From assembly GCA_945957395.1 (NCBI GenBank), contig CAMFKE010000002.1:1-64000 (forward strand): 64,000 nt of DNA, written 5' to 3'. This DNA comes from an uncultured Opitutia bacterium (GTDB lineage: Bacteria; Verrucomicrobiota; Verrucomicrobiia; Opitutales; UBA953). The notes below the pieces were generated by a model. That model made no database searches. It was not told the origin of the DNA and saw nothing but the letters and a program-made list of their open reading frames with translations. Position numbers and translations under genes: made by a program. Below, one piece after another: positions 1 through 7,931 of the stretch (the first letter of the stretch is position 1; every line of letters starts with the position of its first letter).

Positions 1-71
1 CCTTCCACCTTCCACCTTCCACCTTCCACCTTCCACCTTCCACCTTCCACCTTCCCCAACCTTCCACCTCC
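1..71. repeat. Tandem heptanucleotide repeat (CTTCCAC)n
   Basis: About seven head-to-tail copies of CTTCCAC run from the window edge to about position 50, followed by degenerate copies to about 71. The array may extend upstream of the window. It lies about 75 bp before secG and is the purest example of the 7-nt-period sequences found before many starts in the first 25 kb. Confidence 0.9.
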
Positions 72-146
72 CTCGGCCGCCTTCCGCGCCCGAATCGCAT
101 TTTCTCGGTTGAAATCCCGGCAAGGGCGCATGAAGTGCGCGCCGAC

Positions 147-536
147 ATGGAATTTCTGCTCTACACCGGTGTGCTCGTCCTCGCCTTCGTCTGCGCGCTG
201 ACGGTGATCATCATCCTCATGCAGCGCCCCAGCGCGAACGCGGGCATGGGCGCGGCCCTCGGCGGCGGCGCGGCCGAACAGGCCTTCGGCGGCGAGGCCG
301 GCAATGTGCTCACCCGCTTCACCACGATCCTCATCATCGCCTTCTTCCTGCTCTCCTTCGGCCTCTTCCTCGGCTTCAAGGGCAAGTTCGGCAAGCATGT
401 CGCCAAGCCGGAATCGGGCGTCCTCACCGACCTCACCAAGGCCGCCCCCGCCGCGACCACCCCCGTCGCCCCTGCGAAGACCGAGACCCCCGCGCCCGGC
501 GCCACGGCCCCGACGCCCGCTCCCGCCGCGAAGTAA
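147..536 (+). CDS. secG: Preprotein translocase subunit SecG
   Basis: This 129-aa protein is the small SecG subunit of the SecYEG inner-membrane channel, which helps SecA-driven protein export. It has two hydrophobic segments (about residues 3-23 and 53-75) flanking the typical loop with QRPS and a Gly/Ala-rich stretch ending in AFGG. The C-terminal 45 residues are an Ala/Pro/Thr-rich tail, longer than in Escherichia coli SecG and of no known function. I chose the ATG at 147 because the GTG at 135 only adds four residues before the first membrane segment. A strong hairpin terminator follows 35 bp downstream, so it is probably transcribed alone or last in an operon. Confidence 0.9.
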   Translation: MEFLLYTGVLVLAFVCALTVIIILMQRPSANAGMGAALGGGAAEQAFGGEAGNVLTRFTTILIIAFFLLSFGLFLGFKGKFGKHVAKPESGVLTDLTKAAPAATTPVAPAKTETPAPGATAPTPAPAAK

Positions 537-570
537 TTGCAGCGCATCGGCCCGATTCCGGGCCGGAAAG

Positions 571-610
571 AGGCCGCCCACGGATTCACTCCGTCGGCGG
601 CCTTGTTTTT
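571..610 (+). terminator. Rho-independent terminator of secG
   Basis: The stem AGGCCGCC/GGCGGCCT (571-578 and 596-603) encloses a second stem ACGGA/TCCGT, and a T-run follows at 606-610. Confidence 0.85.
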
Positions 611-779
611 CGCCCGCCCTCGGCCCCCGTCGCCGGGGCGACCGCCGTCGAAACCGGCGAACCCGGGGGGGAGCGACGCCCGAACCGACGCCCCGTGCGC
701 AAAAGCGAAAGGCGAAGTTGTCATTTGTTTAACAAAGGCCTGAGTACGCGACGCTTTCAGAACAAGCCACGCTCCCCCG

Positions 780-1160
780 ATGTCCGCCGCCCAAGCCCCC
801 AAGCCCGCCAAAACCAACCCGCGCGCCGCCGCCCCCGCCAACGCCGCCGGTCGCCGCCCCGCCGCGCCCCGGGTGCAGGTGGGCACCGTGGCCGCCAAAC
901 GCGCCTCGGATATGAAGATGATCCTCGCCGGCATGCTGCTACTCGCGCTCCTCGGCTATGTCGGATACCGCACCCAGGTGCGCGGCGAAACGCTGGCCGA
1001 AATCATTCCCTTCCTCGGCACCAAGCAGACCGAAGCCCCGACGGACACCCCGAACGACCCGGCCAAGTCCACCTACAAGCCGGGCACGCTCAAGCCCGCC
1101 AAGCCTGCGGAAGAGGAGAACACCCTCTTCGGCCGCCGTCACGCGGCCCCCGCCAACTGA
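780..1160 (+). CDS. Small single-pass membrane protein of unknown function
   Basis: This predicted 126-aa protein has a basic, Ala/Pro-rich N-terminus (residues 1-40), one hydrophobic segment at about residues 47-62, and a polar Pro/Lys-rich C-terminal part. I recognise no family. The charge distribution (many Lys/Arg before the segment) suggests an N-in, C-out topology. Codon use is like that of its neighbours. It lies between secG and the RNase P RNA gene on the same strand. The start follows a C-rich tract, as in most genes here. It could be a lineage-specific protein; existence as a gene is likely but not certain. Confidence 0.6.
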   Translation: MSAAQAPKPAKTNPRAAAPANAAGRRPAAPRVQVGTVAAKRASDMKMILAGMLLLALLGYVGYRTQVRGETLAEIIPFLGTKQTEAPTDTPNDPAKSTYKPGTLKPAKPAEEENTLFGRRHAAPAN

Positions 1161-1237
1161 TTCGCCCCAAGCGACGCGCGCAAAAACTCGGCCAAACGCC
1201 GGCTTGCCAACGGGCCCGTATGCCCTCCTAGTGCGCG

Positions 1238-1632
1238 GCGGTTCCAAGGTGCGCGCCTTCGCCCGGTCAAACGGGAGGAAAGTCCGGACACCACAGGGCG
1301 GGATTCCCTTCGAAAGCGGGGGCGGCGCGGGTCAAGACGCGTCGACGGACAGTGCAACAGAGAATATACCGCCACGCCGGATTCGTCCGGCGGGGTAAGG
1401 GTGAAAAGGTGGGGTAAGAGCCCACCGCGCCGGCGGCAACGACGGCGGCACGGTAAACCCAATCCGGTGCAAGGCCAAATAGGGGAGCGGGCGGCCCGTC
1501 CCATGCTCCCGGGTGTGCTGCACCGTCGCATCGGCGGCGGGGCCGGGAAACCGGCCAGAGGAATGAAGGTGACCGTCGGGACCGCGAGGTCACGGCGGTA
1601 CAAAATCCGGCTTACAGCACCTTGGAACCCCC
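1238..1632 (+). ncRNA. rnpB: RNase P RNA (bacterial type A)
   Basis: This is the catalytic RNA that matures tRNA 5' ends. The conserved 5' core GAGGAAAGTCCGGAC lies at 1275-1289, followed by CACAGGGC. GGGTAAGAGCCCACCG-like sequence and the GGTAAACCC box lie in the middle, a CCAAATAGGGG element at about 1474, and the 3' core with AAATCCGGCTTA at 1603-1614. The two ends pair through a perfect 13-bp P1 helix (1240-1252 with 1617-1629), which fixes the limits. The ends are uncertain by a few bases. The RNA lies between a small membrane protein gene and the TrpG-like gene, on the same strand. Confidence 0.95.
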
Positions 1633-1643
1633 GACTTTTCAAA

Positions 1644-1745
1644 TTGCGGAATGGTGATTGCGGATTGCGGATTTGCTCATGACGGCCCACGGCGAGCCCC
1701 ACCACGGCTCAATCCAAAATCCGAAATCAACAATCCGAAATCCCT
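1644..1745. repeat. Heptad-period inverted repeat upstream of the TrpG-like gene
   Basis: The left arm consists of 7-nt units TTGCGGA, ATGGTGA, TTGCGGA, TTGCGGA (1644-1671). The right arm consists of AATCCAA, AATCCGA, AATCAAC, AATCCGA, AATCCCT (1711-1745). The arms are partly complementary (GGATT with AATCC), so a hairpin is possible. It lies directly after RNase P RNA. Confidence 0.75.
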
Positions 1746-1823
1746 GCGCCGCCCCCTCTTATTCACAACGGCCCCCGGCGGCTTGACGCTCCCGAGGCGG
1801 ACCACACGGTGGGCCCTCCCGCC

Positions 1824-2387
1824 ATGTTGCTCGTCATCGATAACTTCGACTCGTTCACCTACAACCTCGTCCAGTATTTCGGACGCCTGGGTATCGAGCA
1901 GCGCGTTTTCCGCAACAACGCCATCACCGTCGAGGAGGCCCTCGCGCTCAACCCCGACCGCATCCTCATCTCGCCCGGCCCGTGCACCCCGAGCGACGCC
2001 GGCGTCAGTTGCGACATGATCAAGGCTTTCGCCGGAAGGAAGCCCGTGCTCGGCGTGTGCCTCGGACACCAGGCCATCGGGCAGGTGTTCGGCGGCAAGG
2101 TCATCCGCGCCCCCTACCTCATGCACGGCAAGACCTCGCAGATCCACCACAAGGACACCGACCTCTTCGCCGGCCTGCCCAACCCGTTCACCGCCGCGCG
2201 CTACCACTCCCTGCTCGTCGAGCGCAGCTCCCTGCCCGACTGCCTGGAGGTCACCGCCGAGACCGACGACGGGCTCATCATGGGCCTGCGCCACAAGACC
2301 CTGCCGGTCTACGGCGTGCAATTCCACCCCGAGTCTTTCGCCACCGACGGCGGCATCCGGATTTTGGAAAACTTCCTGCGGCTTTAA
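1824..2387 (+). CDS. trpG: Glutamine amidotransferase, anthranilate/aminodeoxychorismate synthase component II
   Basis: The 187-aa protein is a class I glutamine amidotransferase that releases ammonia from glutamine for a chorismate-using partner (TrpE for tryptophan, or PabB for folate). The N-terminus [17 protein letters not shown] is diagnostic for the TrpG/PabA family. The oxyanion loop [12 protein letters not shown] is at 49-60, the nucleophile Cys79 is in [11 protein letters not shown], and His168 and Glu170 in QFHPES complete the triad. The start at 1824 gives the canonical N-terminus; an upstream GTG at 1809 would add five residues. No trpE or pabB is next to it, and trpD lies 36 kb away, so whether it serves tryptophan, folate or both cannot be told. 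Confidence 0.93.
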   Translation: MLLVIDNFDSFTYNLVQYFGRLGIEQRVFRNNAITVEEALALNPDRILISPGPCTPSDAGVSCDMIKAFAGRKPVLGVCLGHQAIGQVFGGKVIRAPYLMHGKTSQIHHKDTDLFAGLPNPFTAARYHSLLVERSSLPDCLEVTAETDDGLIMGLRHKTLPVYGVQFHPESFATDGGIRILENFLRL

Positions 2388-2397
2388 GCCGAGGTGT

Positions 2398-2468
2398 AAG
2401 TTGATGGGTGGCCGTTGCCGAACCCCACCGCCCGAAGCCCTATCAACTATCAACCGACAACTCTCAAC
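2398..2468. repeat. Heptad-period repeat upstream of nrdR
   Basis: Units TATCAAC, TATCAAC, CGACAAC, TCTCAAC occupy 2441-2468. A partly complementary left arm, AAGTTGATGGGTGG, is at 2398-2411. The repeat ends 13 bp before the nrdR start. Confidence 0.65.
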
Positions 2469-2481
2469 CCCTCCTCGCCCC

Positions 2482-2937
2482 ATGCAGTGCCCCAAGTGCG
2501 GACATCCCGACTCCAAGGTCCTTGAGACCCGCATCGGCAAGGACAACAAGTCGCTGCGCCGGCGCCGCGAATGCTCCAAGTGCGAGTATCGCTTCACCAC
2601 CGTCGAGGAAATCCTGCGCGAGGAGCTCATGGTCGTGAAGCGCGACGGCACGCGCCAGGAGTTCGACCGCCAGAAGATTCTCAACGGCCTGCGCAAGGCC
2701 ACCGTCAAGCGCCCCATCCCCGTCGAGACCATCAACCAGCTCGTCTCCGATGTCGTCGACGCCATCCAGCGCAAATTCGACGCCGAGGTGCCCGGCTCCG
2801 CCATCGGCGAGGAGGTCATGTCCCGACTCAAAGAGGTCGACCACATCGCCTATGTCCGCTTCGCCTGCGTCTATCGCGACTTCGACGACATCGACGACCT
2901 CACCCAGGCCATCAAGGAGCTGAAGCGCAAAAAATAG
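2482..2937 (+). CDS. nrdR: Transcriptional repressor NrdR
   Basis: NrdR is a zinc-binding, ATP/dATP-sensing repressor of ribonucleotide reductase genes. This 151-aa protein has the usual length. The N-terminal zinc ribbon is visible as CPKCG (residues 3-7) and CSKCEYRFTT (about 31-40), joined by the conserved SKVLETR and basic RRRRE segments. The ATP-cone domain fills residues 49-140 (VVKRDGTRQEFDRQKI). The ATG at 2482 gives the canonical MQCPKCG start. No nrd gene is in the window, so its targets lie elsewhere. Confidence 0.97.
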   Translation: MQCPKCGHPDSKVLETRIGKDNKSLRRRRECSKCEYRFTTVEEILREELMVVKRDGTRQEFDRQKILNGLRKATVKRPIPVETINQLVSDVVDAIQRKFDAEVPGSAIGEEVMSRLKEVDHIAYVRFACVYRDFDDIDDLTQAIKELKRKK

Positions 2938-2975
2938 CGCCCGCCCCCATCCGCCTACTTTCGCCCCCCTTTCCC

Positions 2976-3470
2976 ATGAACCCGGTCACCCGCAGCCACG
3001 AACCCCGCACCCTGCGCACGCTCAACCGCGTGCTCGCGGCCTGGCTCGGCTCCGACCCGGCCACCGCCGACAACCTCAACGCCGCCCTCGCCCTCCTGGA
3101 ATCCGAGGACGACCCGTCCGCCGCCTCCCCCTGGGATTCCGGCCGGCTCGGCGACGCCGCCCGGCACCTGCTTCGCCTGCACGCCCCGCCCCGCCGCATC
3201 GGCGGCACCGAACTGGGCCTGGTCGACTTCCGCGGCGAGCCCTTCGACCCGCTTTTCGCCCGCATCCGCGTCCTGGATGCGCTGGCCGCCATGCCCGCCG
3301 CCGCCGAGCCGCTGCTGTGGGTCACCGGCCTGCGCGAGGCCTTCGTGCCCAACACGCGCAAGCGCAGCCCGCGCGCCGTGGCCGAGTACCTGGCGGCCCA
3401 GGCCCTCATCGAGGACATCGCGCTTCGCAACAACCTGCGCGGCCGCGCCGTCAAGCTGGTGTTCCTCTGA
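2976..3470 (+). CDS. Hypothetical protein
   Basis: This 164-aa protein has no signal peptide or membrane segment and I recognise no family. It is Ala/Leu/Arg-rich, with a predicted helical N-terminal half and a short conserved-looking motif near residue 85 (LGLVDFRGEPFDPLFARIRVLDAL). It lies between nrdR (38 bp upstream) and a HIT-family gene (21 bp downstream) on the same strand and is probably co-transcribed with them. A C-rich tract, not a Shine-Dalgarno sequence, precedes the ATG. Coding periodicity and the tight spacing support it as a gene. Confidence 0.7.
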   Translation: MNPVTRSHEPRTLRTLNRVLAAWLGSDPATADNLNAALALLESEDDPSAASPWDSGRLGDAARHLLRLHAPPRRIGGTELGLVDFRGEPFDPLFARIRVLDALAAMPAAAEPLLWVTGLREAFVPNTRKRSPRAVAEYLAAQALIEDIALRNNLRGRAVKLVFL

Positions 3471-3491
3471 GCCCCCCGCCCCCTTCGCCCC

Positions 3492-3836
3492 ATGAGCGCC
3501 AAAACCATTTTCCAGAAAATCGCCGACAAGGAGATTCCGGCGAAGTTCGAGCACGAGGACGAGCTGTGCGTGGCCATCCGCGACATCAACCCGCAGGCCC
3601 CCACCCACATCCTCATCATCCCCCGCAAGCCCATCGCCCGCGTCGAGCAGATGCAGCCTGAGGACGCCGCCATCGTCGGCCACCTCGTCCTGACCGCCCG
3701 CAATCTCGCGCAAAAACTGCATCTCACCCACGGCTTCCGTCTGGTCATCAACAACGGCAGGCAGGCAGGCGAAACCGTGCCGCACCTGCATGTGCACCTG
3801 CTCGCCGGACGCGACCTCGACTGGCCCCCCGGATAA
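3492..3836 (+). CDS. HIT family protein (HinT-like purine nucleoside phosphoramidase)
   Basis: The 114-aa protein matches the size of bacterial HinT, which hydrolyses nucleoside phosphoramidates such as aminoacyl-adenylates. The N-terminus (TIFQKIADKEIPAKFEHEDE) is characteristic. INPQAPTHILIIPRKPI forms the core, and the histidine triad HLHVHLL is near residues 97-103, within GETVPHLHVHLLAGR. It lies 21 bp after the preceding hypothetical gene and shares its strand. The assignment to the family is firm; the exact substrate is inferred from homologues. Confidence 0.95.
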   Translation: MSAKTIFQKIADKEIPAKFEHEDELCVAIRDINPQAPTHILIIPRKPIARVEQMQPEDAAIVGHLVLTARNLAQKLHLTHGFRLVINNGRQAGETVPHLHVHLLAGRDLDWPPG

Positions 3837-4102
3837 GCCGAAGTCAGCGCCAAGCCCTCCCGGCACACAAAGGCCTCCGTGCCCGCGACCATCGAACTCG
3901 CGGATGCCACGGCGGCCTTTCCCCTTTTGGCGCCGGCGACGCGTATCCGCGGCGTCCCTATATCCCCCCGCCGAAATCCGCACTCCGACATCCTTTCCCC
4001 TTGCCCGCCCGGCTTAATTCATCACAAGCCAAGTCAACATTTCCGCGCCCTCCGCCCGGCACGGTTCGTCCCCCTTCCCCAGCCCGAGTTTCCCCCAACG
4101 CC

Positions 4103-5170
4103 ATGCAAGCGCAACTTGCCTCCATCATCGCCGACGCCGAAGCCGCCGCCGCGTCCGTCACCAACCGCCCCGAATTCGAGGCTTTCAAGGCCCGCCTGGT
4201 TGGCCCCAACGGCAGCCTCACCGCCGCCATGAAGGCCATGGGCGCCGTGCCCAAGGAGGACAAGCCGGCCATGGGCAAGCTGCTCAACCAGACCAAGGTG
4301 AGCGTGGAGGCCGTGCTCGCCGACACCCTCCGCCGCGTCGAGGACGCCGAACTGCTCGCCAAGCTCGGTCCCGCCATCGATGTCACCCTGCCGGTCGCCT
4401 CCGACGAAGAGGGTATCCGCCATCCCCTTACGCAAACGCGCGAACGCATCGTGGGCGTCTTCCGCAAGCTCGGTTTCACCGTCGCCGACGGCCCCGAGAT
4501 CGAAAGCGAATGGACCTGCTTCGACGCCCTCGGCACCCCGCCCGACCACCCGGCGCGCGACATGCAGGACACCCTCTACATGCCCAAGTCCTTCACCGCC
4601 AAGGACTCCCCGCGCCGCTCCGACGAGGAGCTTTGCCTGCGCACCCACACCTCGTCCGTCCAGATCCGCACCATGCTCGCCGCCGTCGCCGCGCAGGCCA
4701 AGACCGGCTCGCTGCCGCCCGTGCGCATCGTCGCCCCCGGCCGCTGCTTCCGCCGCGACACCGTGGACGCCACGCACTCCGCCAACTTCCACCAGGTCGA
4801 GGGCCTCTGGGTCGGCAAGGGCGTGACGCTGCGCGACCTCAAGAGCGTGCTCGACGCGTTCGTGAAGGAGACCTTCGGCAGCAAGGCGCAGATCCGCTTC
4901 CGCCCCAGCTACTTCCCGTTCACCGAGCCGTCCTTCGAGATGGACATCAAGGTGCCCGACATGGGCCGCCTCTCCGACCGCTGGCTCGAAATCATGGGCT
5001 GCGGCCTCGTGGACCCCAAGGTCTTCGACAATGTCGGCATCGACTCGCGCGAGTACTCCGGCCTGGCCTTCGGCATGGGTGTGGAGCGCATCGCCATGCT
5101 CCAGCACGGCATCGACGACATCCGCCACTTCTACGCCAACGACCTGCGCTTCCTGCGCCAGTTCGCGTAA
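4103..5170 (+). CDS. pheS: Phenylalanine--tRNA ligase alpha subunit
   Basis: PheS is the catalytic alpha subunit of the alpha2-beta2 phenylalanyl-tRNA synthetase. The 355-aa protein has the N-terminal coiled-coil tRNA-binding region (1-85) and then the class II catalytic core: HPLTQTRERIVGVFRKLGF, the substrate-binding TDATHSANFHQVEG-type motif (here DTVDATHSANFHQVEGL), PSYFPFTEPSFEMDIK, and motif 3 SGLAFGMGVERIAMLQHGIDDIR. The ATG at 4103 gives the usual length; upstream in-frame codons would add an unrelated Pro-rich leader. pheT is not adjacent, although the two genes often form an operon. A GC-rich hairpin (5171-5190) follows the stop. Confidence 0.96.
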   Translation: MQAQLASIIADAEAAAASVTNRPEFEAFKARLVGPNGSLTAAMKAMGAVPKEDKPAMGKLLNQTKVSVEAVLADTLRRVEDAELLAKLGPAIDVTLPVASDEEGIRHPLTQTRERIVGVFRKLGFTVADGPEIESEWTCFDALGTPPDHPARDMQDTLYMPKSFTAKDSPRRSDEELCLRTHTSSVQIRTMLAAVAAQAKTGSLPPVRIVAPGRCFRRDTVDATHSANFHQVEGLWVGKGVTLRDLKSVLDAFVKETFGSKAQIRFRPSYFPFTEPSFEMDIKVPDMGRLSDRWLEIMGCGLVDPKVFDNVGIDSREYSGLAFGMGVERIAMLQHGIDDIRHFYANDLRFLRQFA

Positions 5171-5190
5171 GGCGCCGCACACGCGGCGCC

Positions 5191-5308
5191 GTGAGAAAGA
5201 ACAGACAGTGAAAGGCGGGCAAGCGACGCCGCCGAACCGCTTCGGCGATTTCGTTCAGCGCTCACCGCCCCTCTCACCGCTCACTCGCTCCCCCCTCACC
5301 TCCGCCCC
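5191..5308. repeat. Heptad-like inverted repeat between pheS and the Rrf2 gene
   Basis: A purine-rich left arm (5191-5224, with GTGAGAA, AGAACAG, ACAGTGA) and a CTCACC-rich right arm (5260-5308) flank a short central hairpin. The right arm ends at the Rrf2 start codon, which thus has a pure C/T-rich leader. Confidence 0.55.
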
Positions 5309-5719
5309 ATGAAAGTTTCATTCCGCCTCGAATACGCCTGCAGGGTACTCACCGCTCTCGCCAACCACTACGGACGCTCCCGCCTCGCCCGTATCGAGGA
5401 CCTCGCGCGCGACGAGGCCGTCCCCGCCAACTACCTCGTTCGCATCCTCAACGACCTTCGCGAGGCCGGCCTTCTCGAGAGCAAGCGCGGCACGCGCGGC
5501 GGCTACACCCTCGCCCGCCCGCCCGAGGACATCTCGCTCAGCGACATCGCCGCGGCCATCGAGCCCGACATGGTGTCCACCGTGAACTCCCAGCCCGGCG
5601 CCTCCGGCCCTCGCGTCGCCGAAGCCTTCCGACGCATCGCCGAGGCGCACGCATCCGAACTCGCCCGGGTCACCCTGCGCGACCTGGCCGGAACCGGCCA
5701 GATGAACTACGACATCTGA
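5309..5719 (+). CDS. Rrf2 family transcriptional regulator lacking cluster cysteines
   Basis: The 136-aa protein has the winged-helix fold of the Rrf2/IscR family: MKVSFRLEYACRVLTALA at the N-terminus, the recognition region VPANYLVRILNDLREAGLLESKRGTRGGYTLAR (about 33-69), and the following EDISLSDIAAAIE. IscR and NsrR bind an iron-sulfur cluster through three cysteines in the segment after the wing. Here that segment (about 90-106) has none; the only cysteine is Cys11. It therefore probably does not carry such a cluster, or it senses something else. It is followed by an Lrp-type regulator gene 112 bp downstream. Confidence 0.88.
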   Translation: MKVSFRLEYACRVLTALANHYGRSRLARIEDLARDEAVPANYLVRILNDLREAGLLESKRGTRGGYTLARPPEDISLSDIAAAIEPDMVSTVNSQPGASGPRVAEAFRRIAEAHASELARVTLRDLAGTGQMNYDI

Positions 5720-5731
5720 CCGTCTCCCGTT

Positions 5732-5759
5732 TTCGCAATTCAGCATTCAAATTTCAGGA
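5732..5759. repeat. Heptad-period repeat upstream of the Lrp-type gene
   Basis: Four 7-nt units, TTCGCAA, TTCAGCA, TTCAAAT, TTCAGGA, lie in line. A looser partner arm with CTGAAAA is near 5791-5811. Confidence 0.6.
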
Positions 5760-5831
5760 AATCCGCACAGCGTGCGCCGTCCTATTCCCCTGAAAACCCG
5801 AAGTCCTTAACCGGACAACACCCATTCCCCC

Positions 5832-6314
5832 ATGAACGCCGTTCTCAAGCTCATCCTCCAGGGCGAAGCCCTCGACGCCGGCAAGCTCGCCGACCTTCTC
5901 GCACTCCCCCAGATCGAAATCGACCGCCAGATCGCCGACCTCAAGCGCGACGGCATCCTGCTGGGCTGGCGCCCCGTCATCAACCCCGACTACGAGGCCG
6001 ACAACGCCGTGCGCGCCCACATCGAGGTGCGCGTTCGCCCCGAGGGCGGCCTGGGCTTCGATCGCCTCGCCGAGCGCATCGCCCAGTTCGAGCAGGTCGA
6101 AACCTGCTACCTGATGTCCGGCGCCTTCGACCTGCTCGTCATCGTCAAGGACACCAACCTGCGCAAGGTCGCCGCCTTCGTGCACGACCGCCTCGCCAAG
6201 CTCGAGGGCGTCCAGTCCACCGCCACCTGCTTCATGCTGCGCGCCTACAAGGAGCACGGCCACCTCATCACGGTCACCCGCCCCGGCGCCGACCAGCCCT
6301 CCGTCAGCCCCTGA
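5832..6314 (+). CDS. Lrp/AsnC family transcriptional regulator
   Basis: This 160-aa protein has a short N-terminal helix-turn-helix region (residues 1-50, LADLLALPQIEIDRQIADLKRDGILLGWRPVINPD) and a C-terminal RAM/AsnC ligand-binding domain (about 60-150) with VETCYLMSGAFDLLVIVKD. Such regulators form octameric complexes and respond to amino acids. An aminotransferase gene follows 87 bp downstream on the same strand, so control of amino-acid metabolism, perhaps of that gene, is likely but inferred. Confidence 0.9.
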   Translation: MNAVLKLILQGEALDAGKLADLLALPQIEIDRQIADLKRDGILLGWRPVINPDYEADNAVRAHIEVRVRPEGGLGFDRLAERIAQFEQVETCYLMSGAFDLLVIVKDTNLRKVAAFVHDRLAKLEGVQSTATCFMLRAYKEHGHLITVTRPGADQPSVSP

Positions 6315-6318
6315 ACAT

Positions 6319-6401
6319 CGAAGAGCCGGATAACGAAGAACCAAGAACCGCCCCCCCCCTGTATCCGGTTCTTAATTCATAGTTCTCCCTTCTTACTTTC
6401 C
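6319..6401. repeat. Heptad-period inverted repeat abutting the aminotransferase start
   Basis: The left arm is CGAAGAG, CCGGATA, ACGAAGA, ACCAAGA (6319-6346). The right arm is GGTTCTT, AATTCAT, AGTTCTC, CCTTCTT, ACTTTCC (6367-6401) and ends exactly at the ATG. The arms are partly complementary (AAGAACC with GGTTCTT), so the leader of the mRNA could fold. Confidence 0.75.
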
Positions 6402-7604
6402 ATGAGCTCCTCCCGTTTCGTCGCCCACCATGTGGCGGCGCTCCCGAAGTCCGGCATCCGCGACTTCTTCGCCATCGTGCAGCAGATGAAGGACGCCATC
6501 TCGCTGGGCATCGGCGAGCCCGACTTCGTCACCCCCTACAACATCCGCGAGGCCGGCATCACGGCGCTCGAGCGCGGCAAGACCAGCTACACCGACAACC
6601 GCGGCCTCAAGGCTCTGCGCGAGGCCATCGCCGACTATGTGGCGGGCAACTTCGATGTGAGCTACGACCCGGAGACCCAGATCATCACCACCATCGGCGT
6701 CTCCGAGGCCCTCGACATCGCCCTGCGCGCGGTGCTCAACCCGGGCGACAAGGTGATGTACCACGAGCCCTGCTACGTCTCCTACGCGCCCAGCATCAAG
6801 CTCTGCCACGCCATCCCGGTGCCCGTCGCCACGCGCCCCGAGGACAACTTCGCGCTCAACATCGACATGTTGCGCGCCGCCTGGGAACCGGGCTGCAAGG
6901 TGCTGCTCATCAACTTCCCGACCAACCCGACCGGCGGCACCGCCGACCGCGCCCTGCTCACGCAGATCGCCGACTTCGCCAAGGAGAAGGACATGCTCGT
7001 GCTCTCCGACGAAATCTACTCGGAGCTCACCTTCGAGGGCGTGCACACCAGCATCGCCTCGCTTCCCGGCATGCGCGAGCGCACCGTGTTCCTTCACGGC
7101 TTCTCCAAGGCCTTCGCGATGACCGGCTTCCGCGTCGGCTACGCCTGCGGCCCGGCCGAGGTCATCGACGGCATGCTGAAGATCCATCAGTACGCCATCA
7201 TGTGCGCGCCCATCATGTGCCAGGAGGCCGCCATCGAGGCCCTCCGCCACGGCGGCGAATCCGTGACACGCATGCGCGACCAGTACCGCGAGCGGCGCGA
7301 CTACATCGTGCGCCGACTCAACGGCATGGGCCTGCCCTGCCACCTGCCCCGCGGCGCCTTCTACGCCTTCCCCCGTGTGGACGGCACAGGACTCGACGCG
7401 ATGACCTTCGCCAAGTCCCTGCTGCACGACCAGCGCGTGGCCATCGTGCCCGGAACGGCCTTCGGCCCCGCCGGCGCCGGTTTCTGCCGCGCCAGCTTCG
7501 CCACGGGACTGGGCAACATCCAGGAAGCCATGGACCGCCTCGACCGTTTCATGAACACCCGGCTCCCGCTAGTCGTCGCGGAACAGCAGGCCCTCAAGTC
7601 GTAA
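6402..7604 (+). CDS. Pyridoxal-phosphate aminotransferase, class I/II
   Basis: The 400-aa protein is a fold-type I aminotransferase of the aspartate/alanine branch. Visible are ISLGIGEPDFVTP at the N-terminus, NFPTNPTGG (171-179), SDEIYSEL (202-209), the PLP-binding Lys236 in HGFSKAFAMTGFRVGY, and the final Arg region RASFATG. It transfers amino groups between an amino acid and a 2-oxo acid; the specific substrate cannot be read. It follows an Lrp-type regulator gene, an arrangement common for amino-acid aminotransferases. A terminator follows at 7630-7660. Confidence 0.93.
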   Translation: MSSSRFVAHHVAALPKSGIRDFFAIVQQMKDAISLGIGEPDFVTPYNIREAGITALERGKTSYTDNRGLKALREAIADYVAGNFDVSYDPETQIITTIGVSEALDIALRAVLNPGDKVMYHEPCYVSYAPSIKLCHAIPVPVATRPEDNFALNIDMLRAAWEPGCKVLLINFPTNPTGGTADRALLTQIADFAKEKDMLVLSDEIYSELTFEGVHTSIASLPGMRERTVFLHGFSKAFAMTGFRVGYACGPAEVIDGMLKIHQYAIMCAPIMCQEAAIEALRHGGESVTRMRDQYRERRDYIVRRLNGMGLPCHLPRGAFYAFPRVDGTGLDAMTFAKSLLHDQRVAIVPGTAFGPAGAGFCRASFATGLGNIQEAMDRLDRFMNTRLPLVVAEQQALKS

Positions 7605-7931
7605 GCGAATTTCGCCTACACCCGAAGCCGCCGCCGAATCCTTTCGGACGGCGGCTTTTTCGCGCCCGGGTGGCCCGCACGACCCTCGGCCAACCGCGCA
7701 ATCTTTACACTCCCGAGCGGCTCCCCGGCTTTTAACATCAGGCGGCGCCCATTAAATGTCCGCCAAGCGCCATGAGTCATGACCCGACAACGGTGCCCCC
7801 TCCCGATGTCGCACCATGGCAGTTCCCCATGACTTTCCATCCCTTTCGCCACGCCCTCCCGAGATCAAGTGGAGTCTTGACGCAGCAATATAACCGAGCA
7901 CTCATACTGGAATAAACAAGCCCACTCCCCC
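7605..7931. other. Intergenic region: terminator, then the TolC operon leader
   Basis: The first 55 bp hold the aminotransferase terminator. The remaining 270 bp show no gene. The region just before the TolC gene is less GC-rich and holds TTGACG (7877-7882) and TATAAC (7889-7894), which could belong to a promoter, but the two boxes are not spaced as a standard pair. Confidence 0.5.
7630..7660 (+). terminator. Rho-independent terminator of the aminotransferase gene
   Basis: The stem GCCGCCG/CGGCGGC (7630-7636 and 7649-7655) is followed by TTTTT. Confidence 0.88.

Noticed and set aside
7877-7908. TTGACG with CATACT as a sigma-70 promoter for the TolC operon
   Set aside because: The spacing is about 20 bp, and the better -10-like TATAAC lacks a -35 box at the right distance. 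Not firm enough to list as a promoter.
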